NCBI RefSeq assembly: GCF_009858335.1
Contig: NZ_VMSE01000001.1
Coordinates: 372,001-436,000, forward strand
DNA from: Methylovorus glucosotrophus
GTDB lineage: Bacteria; Pseudomonadota; Gammaproteobacteria; Burkholderiales; Methylophilaceae
DNA: 64,000 bases
Direction: 5' to 3'
In this document: positions 17,230 to 26,580 of the stretch, in pieces
Layout: each line of letters begins with the position of its first letter
Numbering within the stretch: the first letter of the stretch is position 1
The notes under the pieces: generated by a model
What the model was told of the DNA's origin: nothing
What the model saw: only the letters and a program-made list of their open reading frames with translations
Database searches by the model: none
Program-made: the position numbers and the translations under genes

Positions 17230-20200
17230 TTACTTTTCATCATGGTGAGGTTTGTCATGCGCCAACTCTTCCAGCAAAGACTTCAGTCCTTCCAGTGGCA
17301 CCTCAGTCCAGGAGGGCCTGTGCATCAGTTCGTAGGCGATTTCATAGCCCACTTTTTCGAGCTTGTAGAGCTGTAGCAGCGCCATATCCGAGGCATGGGC
17401 ATAAGCCCCTGCATTCAGGCTCTGCTCTGGCTGACTCAATGGGTGAGGCAGGGCGTGGTCAAAATAGCTTTGCAGGAAGGCCGTTTCGGAAATGTCCTTG
17501 TAGCGTTGCAGAATCTGCCGGCGGGGCAAGCTGCCACCACTGCTGGCGTAGAGTTCGCTTTTTTCGATAAAGGCCGCGACATAGGAAAACGAGCGGATCA
17601 ACCCGGCGACATCGCGCAAGGGGTTGTCTTTCTGCCGCCGCTCGGGCAGCGGGCGGGCTGGTTCACCTTCAAAGTCAATGATCAGCACATCTTCGCCCAC
17701 CACCAGAACCTGACCGAGGTGAAAGTCGCCATGAATGCGTGTCAGCGCTTGACCGCGGGCCTGGTCTATCAGCGCCTCCACGCGGGCAAACACTTCTTTT
17801 TGACGTCCTAGCATGTCGGGCAGCAATTGCGGATCTGCCAGATTGTCTGCCTTGAAATGCGCCAGCCCGGCAAATGCCTCGCGCCATTGCTGAACGATGC
17901 GCTGCTTGAGGGCGGTAATGTCGGTCTTGCCCATCTGCTGCGGCTTGAAGGCTTCGTGCACAGTGGGCAGTGAAAGCAGGTTGTGCAGCTCGGCCAGCCG
18001 TTTGCCAAGCGTGGCGGCAAAATTCTGCAGCTCTTTCATGGCATTGGTGTCTTCCGGTGCCAGGGCTTGCGCGGCGATATCCGCGGCATTCAGCTGCTGG
18101 ATGGCAATGCCCAGGCGATCGATGGTCCATTGCCAGGCATCGCCCTGATTGTGCACATAGGCCTGCATGACAATCTGGGTGTAGCTTTCACCCTCGGCAT
18201 TGGTAAACGCCATATGCCCTAGCAAGGCGGGCGTGTTGTGGTAACCCAGTTCATCCAGCCGCTGGGCCATTTCCAGCTCGGGGTGCGTGCCGGGCTGGAA
18301 ATGCCGCACCATTTTGACGATGGCAAGATCATTGATAATCAGCGAGCTGTTGGATTGCTCTGCATGCGGGCGACGGATATCGAGCCCGGGTTTGCCCTCG
18401 CTGGTCTTGAAATCCAGCGCGTCAAAGCTGGCGGTGGATTCAAAGCGCAGCTCGCGGGCGCCTTCACGATACTGGCCGGAATGCCGGAACTGCTCCAGCA
18501 GGGTAAGCGCAAACTCATCCATGCAATAGGCATCGACCAGCAAGCCAACTTTGGCGCCCTGACGTACCCGGCAGATCACATGTTGCTGTATCACCGTGGA
18601 AGTGGACATCTCTTCCGGCACTATGCCCAGCGGCATGAAAAACCAGGCATCGCTATTGCTGGCGGCAACGCTCACCAGCAGAAAATCCGCGGCGCTGTTG
18701 TCTGGTCTTGGCAAATGGCTGAGGTATTGCAGATGCACGGTCATTGGCCCCTTGGCCTGACCGGCAGCTTTTTTGCCAGTGTCGGCGTGGCTGGCAAACC
18801 AGCGCTGACGTGCGAGGTAGGCCGGGAATATTTCGGTTTCCAGGCGTTGCTGCAAGCGGGGCTGCATGAGGTCATGTATGCCGGCGTTGAGCACCAGGGT
18901 GCGGTATTCGGGGGCGATGAAAGGCACGGCACTCAGACGCGATGGCGTGGCCAGCGGGCTTTGCTCGTTGCTGAGACGGAACCAGTAAAAGTCGTAGGGC
19001 GCCAGCGTCAGCACATATGGCGAGGGGCCGATCACGGGAAACTTCTCCCCCCCCATCAGCTCGGTGGGCGTATAGCCTGCATATTCCGAGAGGTCGAGCT
19101 CCACCGCCTGCGCGGTACTGCCGACATTGGCCACGCACAGCAAAATCTCGTCACTCAGGGCCTTGATGCTGGCTGGCTGGTCAGAGGGTGTCTCGCCCGG
19201 CTTGGCCTCTCCCTGGGTTTTCTCCGGTGGCGGGGCGCTATTCGCACGTGCATCCGCCGTCGGGTCAAACGCAGTATTGGGGCTGCCATGCTCCAGAATG
19301 TCCTGCGGCTTGTACTCGCGCAGATAAGCGAGAATCTTGCGGTTGGCCGGGTATAACAGCCGGAAACTGCCGCGGCCAAAGGCATAGAACTGCTTGCGCA
19401 CGGCCAAGAGGCGGCGCATCCAGTTAAGCAGGGAATGCGGGTCCGCGCTTTGTGCTTCCACATTCACGGCCTGGTAGCCGTAAAGGGTATCCATATTCAG
19501 GGGCAGCACCAGCCGCGCCGGGTCGGTAAGGGAAAAGCCGCCATTGCGATCCGGTGTCCATTGCATGGGGGTGCGCACACCATCGCGATCCCCGAGATGG
19601 ATGTTGTCGCCCATGCCAATTTCGTCACCGTAATAGATCACCGGGGTGCCAGGCATGGAAAGCAGCAGGCTGTTCAGTAGCTCCAGGCGGCGGCGATCAC
19701 GCTGCAACAGCGGGGCGAGGCGGCGCCGTATGCCAACATTGAGCCGTGCCCGGTTATCCGCGGCGTAAAAGTTGAGCATATAGGCCCGCTCATTGTCGGT
19801 GACCATTTCCAGCGTCAGTTCATCGTGATTGCGCAGGAAAATCGCCCATTGGCAATCACTCGGAATATCCGGCGTCTGCTGCAGGATATCGGTAATGGGG
19901 AAACGGTCTTCCTGTGCCAGTGCCAGGTACATGCGCGGCATGAGCGGGAAGTGAAATGCCATGTGGCATTCATCGTTATTGCCGAAGTAATACTGCACAT
20001 CTTCTGGCCACATATTGGCCTCAGCCAGCAGCATGCGATCGGGGTAGCGCTGATCTATGAACTGCCGGATTTTTTTCAGGATCTGGTGGGTTTCCGGCAG
20101 GTTTTCATTGGAGGTGCCTTCGCGCTCAATCAGGTAGGGCACGGCATCCAGTCGCAGGCCATCCACCCCCAGGTCCAGCCAGAATTCCATGATGCTCATG

Positions 20201-20829
20201 ACCGTATTGAATACGCGGGGATTGTCGTAATTGAGATCGGGCTGATGCGAGAAAAAGCGGTGCCAGTAAAAGGCATTGGCCACCGGGTCCCAGGTCCAGT
20301 TGGATTTTTCGGTATCGGTAAAAATGATACGGGTCTGGCTGTAGGCGGTATCGGTATCGGACCACACATAAAAGTTGCGCGCAGCCGAGCCCCGCTTGGC
20401 CTGCCGTGCACGCTGAAACCAAGGGTGCTGATCCGAGGTATGGTTGATGATGAGCTCGGTGATGACGCGCAGCCCGTGCTTGTGGGCTTCGGCGATGAAG
20501 CGCTTGACGTCAAACAGGTTGCCGTAATCCGGATGCACACCGCGATAATCGGAAATATCGTAGCCATCATCGCGGCGCGGTGACGGGTAGAAGGGCAACA
20601 GCCACAGGGTATTCACGCCCAGGCTGACGATGTAATCCAGCTTCTGGATCAGGCCGGCAAAATCGCCTATGCCGTCATTGTTGCCGTCAAAAAAGGATTT
20701 GACGTGCACCTGGTAAATCACGGCATCCTTGTACCAAAGCGGGTCGCGCGTGAATTGCAGTGCGCTGCTCCGGCGGTCGGTCCGTTTCTTGTCGGTGGTC
20801 TTTTTGTCTGTATGTTTGGAGGTAGGCAT
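17230..20829 (-). CDS. treS: trehalose synthase-maltokinase fusion
   Basis: 1199 residues. The N-terminal half (about 25-600) is GH13 trehalose synthase, which interconverts maltose and trehalose: DAVIYQVHVKSFFDGN, nucleophile D228 in GLRLDAVPYL, LLAEANMWPED, FLRNHDELTLEMV. A linker with low-complexity sequence (about 520-560) lies inside the TreS C-domain. The C-terminal third (about 660-1199) is a Pep2/Mak-type maltokinase with HGDFHLGQ at 1032-1039 and IDFEGEP just after; it makes maltose 1-phosphate from maltose and ATP. The TAA of glgE directly abuts the ATG here (TAAATG). It feeds GlgE. Confidence 0.97.
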   Translation of the reverse strand: MPTSKHTDKKTTDKKRTDRRSSALQFTRDPLWYKDAVIYQVHVKSFFDGNNDGIGDFAGLIQKLDYIVSLGVNTLWLLPFYPSPRRDDGYDISDYRGVHPDYGNLFDVKRFIAEAHKHGLRVITELIINHTSDQHPWFQRARQAKRGSAARNFYVWSDTDTAYSQTRIIFTDTEKSNWTWDPVANAFYWHRFFSHQPDLNYDNPRVFNTVMSIMEFWLDLGVDGLRLDAVPYLIEREGTSNENLPETHQILKKIRQFIDQRYPDRMLLAEANMWPEDVQYYFGNNDECHMAFHFPLMPRMYLALAQEDRFPITDILQQTPDIPSDCQWAIFLRNHDELTLEMVTDNERAYMLNFYAADNRARLNVGIRRRLAPLLQRDRRRLELLNSLLLSMPGTPVIYYGDEIGMGDNIHLGDRDGVRTPMQWTPDRNGGFSLTDPARLVLPLNMDTLYGYQAVNVEAQSADPHSLLNWMRRLLAVRKQFYAFGRGSFRLLYPANRKILAYLREYKPQDILEHGSPNTAFDPTADARANSAPPPEKTQGEAKPGETPSDQPASIKALSDEILLCVANVGSTAQAVELDLSEYAGYTPTELMGGEKFPVIGPSPYVLTLAPYDFYWFRLSNEQSPLATPSRLSAVPFIAPEYRTLVLNAGIHDLMQPRLQQRLETEIFPAYLARQRWFASHADTGKKAAGQAKGPMTVHLQYLSHLPRPDNSAADFLLVSVAASNSDAWFFMPLGIVPEEMSTSTVIQQHVICRVRQGAKVGLLVDAYCMDEFALTLLEQFRHSGQYREGARELRFESTASFDALDFKTSEGKPGLDIRRPHAEQSNSSLIINDLAIVKMVRHFQPGTHPELEMAQRLDELGYHNTPALLGHMAFTNAEGESYTQIVMQAYVHNQGDAWQWTIDRLGIAIQQLNAADIAAQALAPEDTNAMKELQNFAATLGKRLAELHNLLSLPTVHEAFKPQQMGKTDITALKQRIVQQWREAFAGLAHFKADNLADPQLLPDMLGRQKEVFARVEALIDQARGQALTRIHGDFHLGQVLVVGEDVLIIDFEGEPARPLPERRQKDNPLRDVAGLIRSFSYVAAFIEKSELYASSGGSLPRRQILQRYKDISETAFLQSYFDHALPHPLSQPEQSLNAGAYAHASDMALLQLYKLEKVGYEIAYELMHRPSWTEVPLEGLKSLLEELAHDKPHHDEK

Positions 20830-22983
20830 TTATCGGTTCCCGGCGTCCAGACGCCAAATGGCAAAGGGGCGATCAGCAGGGTCCAGGGTGATGGTCTGGA
20901 ATTTTCCCTGCCAGCGGGTGGGCTGGTTTTCCCACAGGTCCAGCACGTCCACATCGGCGTCGTCCACCAGGCCCAGCAGGTAAAGCGGTATCTGCAGCGT
21001 GGCGCTTTGGGTGGCGTGCGGGTCCAGATTGATGGCGACCAGTACTACCGTTGCGCTGGGGCGGGTGACGTCGCGCTGGCCGGTCTTGGAGAAAAACAGC
21101 ACCTGATCATTGCTGCTGGGGTGAAAGCGCACCCCCAGATGCGTTTGCAGTTGCGGGTTTTCGCGGCGAATCTGGTTGAGTCGGCTGATCTCGGCCACGA
21201 TATTGCCCGGGCGCTGCCAGTCCCAGGCGCGGATTTCATACTTTTCCGAATGGTTGAATTCCTCACTGTCGGGCACGGCATCGGCTTCGCATAGTTCAAA
21301 GCCGGACGAAATTCCCCACAAGCCTGACAGGGTGGCGGCGAGTGCAGCGCGGATCAGAAAGCCTGGCCGGCCGGATTCCTGCAGGAAGACCGGATTGATA
21401 TCTGGAGTGTTGACAAAGAAATTGGGCCGGAAGAAATCGGCAATTTCGCCCTGCGCCATTTCCTGCAGGTAATCGGTCAAGCCCTGCTTGTCATTGCGCC
21501 AGGTGAAGTAGGTATAGGATTGGCTGAAGCCGGTTTTCGCCAGCCGGTACATCATTTTTGGCGTGGTGAAGGCTTCGGACAGAAACACCACATCCGGGTG
21601 TTGTTCACGCACGGTGCGCAGCAACCATTCCCAGAACGGCAGCGGCTTGGTGTGTGGATTGTCCACGCGGAATATCTTCACGCCCTTGGCAATCCAGTGC
21701 AGCAGGATATTGCGCAAGGCCAGCCACAAATGCGGAATCGCCTCTGGCGCATAAAACGCCACATTCACAATGTCTTCGTATTTCTTGGGCGGATTTTCGG
21801 CATGACGCAGCGAGCCATCCGGCCGCCAGTCAAACCATTCCGGGTGTTGCGATATCCACGGGTGGTCAGGCGAGCACTGGATGGCAAAATCCAGCGCGAT
21901 TTCCATACCGTGCAGGCGCGTCTGTTCCAGCAGGTGATCCCAGTCTTCCCAGGTGCCAAGTTGCGGATGCAGGGCTTCATGCCCGCCTTCATGTGAACCG
22001 ATGGCATACGGGCTTCCGGGGTCGCTGGGCTGGGCGATCAGCGCATTGTTGCGGCCTTTGCGATGGGTGAGGCCGATGGGATGTATGGGCGGGAAATACA
22101 GCACATCGAAGCCCATGTCGCGGATGGCCGGCAGACGGGCAACGACATCCTGCAGGGTGCCATGACGCTCGGTATCCCCGCTTTGTGAACGCGGGAACAT
22201 CTCATACCAGCTGGCAAAGGCGGCGGCAGTGCGCTCCACCATAAGGGGAAATTTGATGCTGCGCGCCATGAAGTTTCTGGGGTCCAGCGTTTCCATCATG
22301 TGGGCGACATCGCCGGACAGCAGCAGGCTGAGCTTGACCTGATCGCGCCCCGAATAGCTGGAGAGATCGAGCCCGCTGCTATCCACCTGTTGCAACTCAG
22401 CCTGCATGGCGCAAGCAGCAGTGATTTCGGGCGATTCCAGGGCGCACACCAGCCGCGCAAGAAACTCCTTGGCGTTCAGCGCATTGCGGTGATCGGCAGG
22501 GCCGCCATTCGAATGGGCGAGGTATTTGGCAATGAGCAGGCGGCCTTCTTCAATTTCAAGTTCCACTTGCAGCCGTGCTTGCGCTTTTTTGCGCAGATTG
22601 GATACATAGGTACCAAATTCGTCGTGCCAGGCTTCAATGAAAAAATAGTGGCAGCCAATGTCTGGCGGTACAAAACTCGCCTGCCAGCGATCATTTCCCA
22701 GACTCTGCATGGCGATGTAGTGCGGCCGTCCGTCCTCTCCGCTATGCCAGGCCAGGCACACGCGCAACAGGTCATGGGTATCCATGAATACGTCGGCACT
22801 CACTACCACGGCTTCCTGCTGCTGGCGCTTGACGGCAAATCGCCCGCCATCCACGCAGGGGGTGACGTTTTCAATGGCAATGCGCGAGCGATGCAATATC
22901 GCAAAGCGATATTCCAGTACGGCCGCTTCCTTGCTCTGTTGCAAGGGGTCGGGGGTGTGATCTAGGTCTTCCGGTAACATCAT
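20830..22983 (-). CDS. glgE: alpha-1,4-glucan:maltose-1-phosphate maltosyltransferase
   Basis: 717 residues from ATG 22983; a TTG two codons upstream is possible. GlgE extends alpha-1,4-glucan with maltose from maltose 1-phosphate. The sequence has the GH13_3 marks: nucleophile D441 in FRVDNPHTKPLPFWEW and acid/base E470 in FLSEAFTTPKMMYRLAK, spaced 29 residues as in characterised GlgE, plus YFPPIHPIGLTHRKGRNN. First gene of the operon. The branching enzyme GlgB, the usual partner, is not in this window. Confidence 0.97.
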   Translation of the reverse strand: MMLPEDLDHTPDPLQQSKEAAVLEYRFAILHRSRIAIENVTPCVDGGRFAVKRQQQEAVVVSADVFMDTHDLLRVCLAWHSGEDGRPHYIAMQSLGNDRWQASFVPPDIGCHYFFIEAWHDEFGTYVSNLRKKAQARLQVELEIEEGRLLIAKYLAHSNGGPADHRNALNAKEFLARLVCALESPEITAACAMQAELQQVDSSGLDLSSYSGRDQVKLSLLLSGDVAHMMETLDPRNFMARSIKFPLMVERTAAAFASWYEMFPRSQSGDTERHGTLQDVVARLPAIRDMGFDVLYFPPIHPIGLTHRKGRNNALIAQPSDPGSPYAIGSHEGGHEALHPQLGTWEDWDHLLEQTRLHGMEIALDFAIQCSPDHPWISQHPEWFDWRPDGSLRHAENPPKKYEDIVNVAFYAPEAIPHLWLALRNILLHWIAKGVKIFRVDNPHTKPLPFWEWLLRTVREQHPDVVFLSEAFTTPKMMYRLAKTGFSQSYTYFTWRNDKQGLTDYLQEMAQGEIADFFRPNFFVNTPDINPVFLQESGRPGFLIRAALAATLSGLWGISSGFELCEADAVPDSEEFNHSEKYEIRAWDWQRPGNIVAEISRLNQIRRENPQLQTHLGVRFHPSSNDQVLFFSKTGQRDVTRPSATVVLVAINLDPHATQSATLQIPLYLLGLVDDADVDVLDLWENQPTRWQGKFQTITLDPADRPFAIWRLDAGNR

Positions 22984-23432
22984 CTTCAATGCTTTCCCAG
23001 GCTGAGATCCTGTTGAAAAAATGAGGGGTCATTCGCAAGCCGCCTTTTCCCCTGCCATGGCTCTGCGGACAGAGGCACATGACGGACACTGCATGCGAAG
23101 GGGCTGGAGTAATTCGGCCGGATGCGTCAGGTGGAATGCATCAACTTAAGCGTTGCATCACCTCAAGTTAAGTGCGGTATTCATTGCCTGACTCGGGCCG
23201 CAGGGCTTGCACTTGTAGCCTAAAGGCTGGGGATGGGAAGGGCTGTAGGAGAAAATTGGAAACGTATGTAAGGATAGTTTGAGGTAAAACCCATGGCGGA
23301 TCTCACCCTTACGCCTGACAAAAAGTTCTGACAAAACATTGGCGCATTCCCTGACAGGGCTGCTTTGCTGTCTGGGGTAACAATACGGAATGTGTGTATG
23401 CCTCACACGCGACCTTGCCCTTGGGAGCCCAT
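22984..23432. other. intergenic stretch between glgE and the oxidase genes
   Basis: About 450 bp that must hold the divergent promoters of the trehalose/glucan operon and the oxidase operon. A spaced inverted pair ACTTAA...TTAAGT lies near 23144-23173 (18-base spacer), and GCTGTAGGA, a motif seen again near 33182, occurs near 23241. No FNR-type TTGAT-N4-ATCAA box was found before the oxidase genes. No reading frame was accepted here. Confidence 0.45.
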
Positions 23433-23681
23433 GTGTATATCGATACCACCACCCTCATTTTATTGAGCCTGATTACCGGCATTCCTTCGCTTTATTTTCT
23501 GGTGTGGGGAGTGAGGACCGGCCAGTTTGATCATACCGAGCGTGCCGCCTTGAGCATTTTTGATGAGAACGAACTGCAAAGTTACCGCCCATGGGAAAAA
23601 CCTGCGCAACAGCAGGAGCGCATGCGGCTCGCAGGAAAAGATACCCTGCAGGTGGATCAGCGCTGGGAGCCGTGGCTATGA
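23433..23681 (+). CDS. ccoS: CcoS-like cbb3 oxidase assembly protein
   Basis: 82 residues from GTG 23433, with GGGAG just upstream. One N-terminal membrane helix (TTTLILLSLITGIPSLYFLVWG, split here for length: about residues 4-25) followed by the CcoS-type signature GVRTGQFDHTERAALSIFDENE, then a 35-residue polar tail that ordinary CcoS proteins lack. CcoS is needed to load cofactors into cbb3 oxidase. Here it precedes ccoN instead of following ccoI. Its stop overlaps the ccoN ATG. A structural small subunit (CcoQ role) is an alternative. Confidence 0.7.
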   Translation: MYIDTTTLILLSLITGIPSLYFLVWGVRTGQFDHTERAALSIFDENELQSYRPWEKPAQQQERMRLAGKDTLQVDQRWEPWL

Positions 23682-25228
23682 AAAATGAAGCCGGGCAGGC
23701 AGCGCGCCAGCCTGTTGCCGCTGAAGCCAATCCCATCTATGAAGATGCGCGACGCGACACGGTACAGGAGCATGACCACAACCGCATTACCCTCGCCCAG
23801 ACCCAGGCATGGGATGCGTCATCACGCACGCCAGTGCTGTTCGGCTTTGTGATTGCCCTGTTATGGCTGATGGTGGGGACCTGGCTAGGCGATATCAGCA
23901 GCTTCAAGTTTGACTGGCCGGACCTGCTGGTTTCCGAGGCGTACCTGACGTTTGGCCGCCTGCGCCCCGCGCATCTCAATGTCATGGTGTATGGCTGGGC
24001 CAGCAATGCGATGTTCGCGGTGGCACTCTGGATCATGCCGCGTCTTTGTCATACCCGGCTGCACTGGCAGCGGGTGGCACTGGCAGGCATTGCGATCTGG
24101 AACATGGGGGTATTCATGGGCGTGCTGCTGCTATTGCTGGGAACCAGCGATGGCCTGGAGTGGCTGGAGTTTGACCGCTACAGCGCTGACCCCATGATGG
24201 TAGCCGGCGCGCTGCTGGTGGGCATGAGTGTCTGGAAAACCCTGCTCGCCCGCAAGGTACATCATCTGTATGTATCGGTATGGTATGTGGCGGCCTCGTT
24301 TCCGTGGTTTGTGATCATCTTTACCGCAGGCAACCTTCCGCTATACCAGGGAGTGGAGTCAGCCGCGGTGAACTGGTTTTATGCGCATAACGCGTTGGGC
24401 CTCTGGCTTACCACCATCAACCTGGGGCTGATCTATTACCTCATGCCCAAGATACTGGGGCGTCCGGTGTATTCCTACTGGTTGTCGCTAATCGGGTTCT
24501 GGGGGCTGGCTTTATTTTATGCCTTGAATGGCATGCATCATCTTATCGGCGGCCCCATGCCATCGTGGATGATCGCCACTTCCATTACCGCGAGCATTCT
24601 GATGGTGATTCCGGTCGTTGCGGTGGGTATTAATCAGCACATGACCGTGGTCGGCCGCTTTGGTGCCATGCGCTATTCCCCGGCGCTGACCCTGCTGGTG
24701 CTCGCTGCCATGGCTTACACCGCGGTGTCGTTGCAAGGCATCATGACGGCGCTGGTGAACATCAACCGGGTAACCCACTTCACGCACTGGACCATCGCGC
24801 ATTCCCACCTGGGGCTGTACATGTTTGTCACCTTTTCACTGTTTGGCGGCATTTATTACATCCTGCCCAAAATCCTGCAGCGTGAATGGCCAAGTGCTGC
24901 GCTGATACGCGCACACATCCTGCTGATTGTGGCGGGCATGGTGCTGTATGTGGTGGCGCTGGGCATAGGCGGTGTGCTGCAAGGCCTGAGCCTGCTGGAT
25001 GCCAGCCAATCATTCCAGGCATCGGTGGAGGCAGCCAAGCCTTGGTTGCTGACCCGTAGTGTTGCCGCCGTGATCATTACCTTGGGGCATATCGTGTTCT
25101 TCATGCATGTCATGTGGCTGCTATTGATGAAGACGGAGCCCGGCGCCAGGCCTGCGTCTCCTTTTCATGCCATCATCCCGGTGCTGGTGGAAGATCGTAC
25201 CGGCGCCCATGAGGGCAAGCCATCATGA
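23678..25228 (+). CDS. ccoN: cbb3-type cytochrome oxidase catalytic subunit I
   Basis: 516 residues from ATG 23678, overlapping the ccoS-like stop (ATGA). About 12-13 membrane helices. Haem and copper ligands are visible: H99 in RPAHLNVM, H237 in FYAHNALG, the CuB pair H287-H288 in GMHHLIGG, and H375/H377 in TIAHSHLG. Y281, six residues before the CuB pair, matches the cross-linked tyrosine position of cbb3 enzymes. It reduces O2 to water. The sequence is divergent from canonical CcoN (for instance GMHHLIGG where GPHHLHY is usual), so this is a variant branch. Confidence 0.92.
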   Translation: MKNEAGQAARQPVAAEANPIYEDARRDTVQEHDHNRITLAQTQAWDASSRTPVLFGFVIALLWLMVGTWLGDISSFKFDWPDLLVSEAYLTFGRLRPAHLNVMVYGWASNAMFAVALWIMPRLCHTRLHWQRVALAGIAIWNMGVFMGVLLLLLGTSDGLEWLEFDRYSADPMMVAGALLVGMSVWKTLLARKVHHLYVSVWYVAASFPWFVIIFTAGNLPLYQGVESAAVNWFYAHNALGLWLTTINLGLIYYLMPKILGRPVYSYWLSLIGFWGLALFYALNGMHHLIGGPMPSWMIATSITASILMVIPVVAVGINQHMTVVGRFGAMRYSPALTLLVLAAMAYTAVSLQGIMTALVNINRVTHFTHWTIAHSHLGLYMFVTFSLFGGIYYILPKILQREWPSAALIRAHILLIVAGMVLYVVALGIGGVLQGLSLLDASQSFQASVEAAKPWLLTRSVAAVIITLGHIVFFMHVMWLLLMKTEPGARPASPFHAIIPVLVEDRTGAHEGKPS

Positions 25229-25869
25229 CGCGGCTGACGGTCCTTATCCTTGGCGCGCTGGCCACGGTCATCTTTGCCCTCATTGTGCTGGTGATCCTGC
25301 CGCAGAGCATGCTGGGCAAGCTGCAAGCGCCGCCTGAACTCAAACCCTATACCCTGGAGGAAGCACGCGGGCGCGAAGTGTATATCGCCAATGGCTGCAT
25401 TTATTGCCACTCGCAGCAAGTGCGTGATCCCAACATCACCACCGATATCGCCAAGGGCCTGGGTAACCGTGCCTCGGTGCCAGAGGATTATGTGCATGAC
25501 AAACCTCACCTGCTGGGCACCATGCGCACCGGGCCAGACCTCTTCAATGTGGGCAGTCGCCTGCCTGCCAAAGAGTGGCATCTGGCACATCTTTATCAGC
25601 CACGGGCGCTGGTCAGCTGGTCCATCATGCCTGCTTTCCCTTTTTTGTTTCAGCACAAGGCGGTGGCCGAGTCGGGTGATACGGTGGTTAATCTGCCGCC
25701 GGCGTATGCCCCTGCACATGGCGTTATCGTGACGACGCCCGATGCCGATGCGCTGGTGGCGTATCTGCTCGCGCTCAAGCATGACTATGCGGTGCCGGTC
25801 GCCGGAGATAAAGCAGAAACAGAGAAAGACGCCTTGCCAATATCCGGATCGCAGGAGGGCAAGCCGTGA
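25225..25869 (+). CDS. ccoO: CcoO-like monohaem cytochrome c subunit
   Basis: 214 residues. N-terminal membrane anchor (about 5-26) and a periplasmic cytochrome c domain with CIYCH at 58-62 in the CcoO context NGCIYCHSQQVRDPN. The later GTMRTGPDLFNVGSR and SWSIMPAFPFLF stretch gives the expected Met ligand. ATG overlaps the ccoN TGA (ATGA). It passes electrons to CcoN. Confidence 0.93.
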   Translation: MTRLTVLILGALATVIFALIVLVILPQSMLGKLQAPPELKPYTLEEARGREVYIANGCIYCHSQQVRDPNITTDIAKGLGNRASVPEDYVHDKPHLLGTMRTGPDLFNVGSRLPAKEWHLAHLYQPRALVSWSIMPAFPFLFQHKAVAESGDTVVNLPPAYAPAHGVIVTTPDADALVAYLLALKHDYAVPVAGDKAETEKDALPISGSQEGKP

Positions 25870-26540
25870 GCGAAACTCCCGATATGCAGAACAAGGGTAT
25901 CCCTCAGGCCGCCCCGGAGGGTGAAATCTCCACGCTGGAGGTCAATGAGGAAGTCATGCGGGAAACCGCGGACCCGCATGAAGCATTTGATCCCGGCCCC
26001 AAGCTGTTTTATCTCTTCTGCCTGGTGGCGATCGTCGCGGCCAGCTTTTATCTGGGGCGCCACTATGGTGATTTCAGCACCATGCCCCACCTGGGTTACC
26101 AGCCGCCCCAACACGTGGGAGGCCCGGCCATGGCGAACAATGCGGCCAAGCCCCAGGTATCAGGGGCTGCCATTTTTACCAGCCGCTGCGCCAGTTGCCA
26201 CCAGGCAGATGGCAAAGGCGTCCCGGGTGCCTTCCCACCGTTGGTGGAATCCCCTTATGTGCTGGGTGAGCCTGAGGTGCTGGTCAAGATATTGCTCTAT
26301 GGCCTGACGGGGGAGGTGGAGGTCGAAGGCACGCGCTATAACGGCGTCATGCCAGCCTGGGCAAGCCAGCTCAACGACGATGAAATTGCGGCTGTTGCCA
26401 CCCATGTGCGCACTAGCCTGGGCAGTAACAAAGCCGCTGTAGTTGCCCCGGATCTGGTGGCACGACTTCGGCAGGAAAACAGTCAGCGAACCACGCCATG
26501 GACCGCGCAGGAGCTTCAAGTGAAGAGCGGTGGTTCATGA
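25866..26540 (+). CDS. membrane-anchored monohaem cytochrome c, CcoP position
   Basis: 224 residues from GTG 25866 (GGAGG upstream, GTGA overlap with ccoO). The start resembles CcoP in having an acidic cytosolic head with ISTLEVNEE and one membrane helix (about 47-64). The periplasmic part has a single haem motif CASCH at 108-112, in RCASCHQADGKGVPGAFPPL, and a Met ligand in GVMPAWASQL. Canonical CcoP is about 300 residues with two haems, so this subunit is a one-haem version or a replacement of it. Confidence 0.9.
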   Translation: MSETPDMQNKGIPQAAPEGEISTLEVNEEVMRETADPHEAFDPGPKLFYLFCLVAIVAASFYLGRHYGDFSTMPHLGYQPPQHVGGPAMANNAAKPQVSGAAIFTSRCASCHQADGKGVPGAFPPLVESPYVLGEPEVLVKILLYGLTGEVEVEGTRYNGVMPAWASQLNDDEIAAVATHVRTSLGSNKAAVVAPDLVARLRQENSQRTTPWTAQELQVKSGGS

Positions 26541-26580
26541 GCAAGCTTGCCAATTTGCGTCATCTGCACAGGAGCTTACG

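Noticed and set aside
18238..19356. A 372-codon open frame on the + strand opposite treS
   Set aside because: Same reason: antisense to the conserved TreS-maltokinase, no motif and no good ribosome site.
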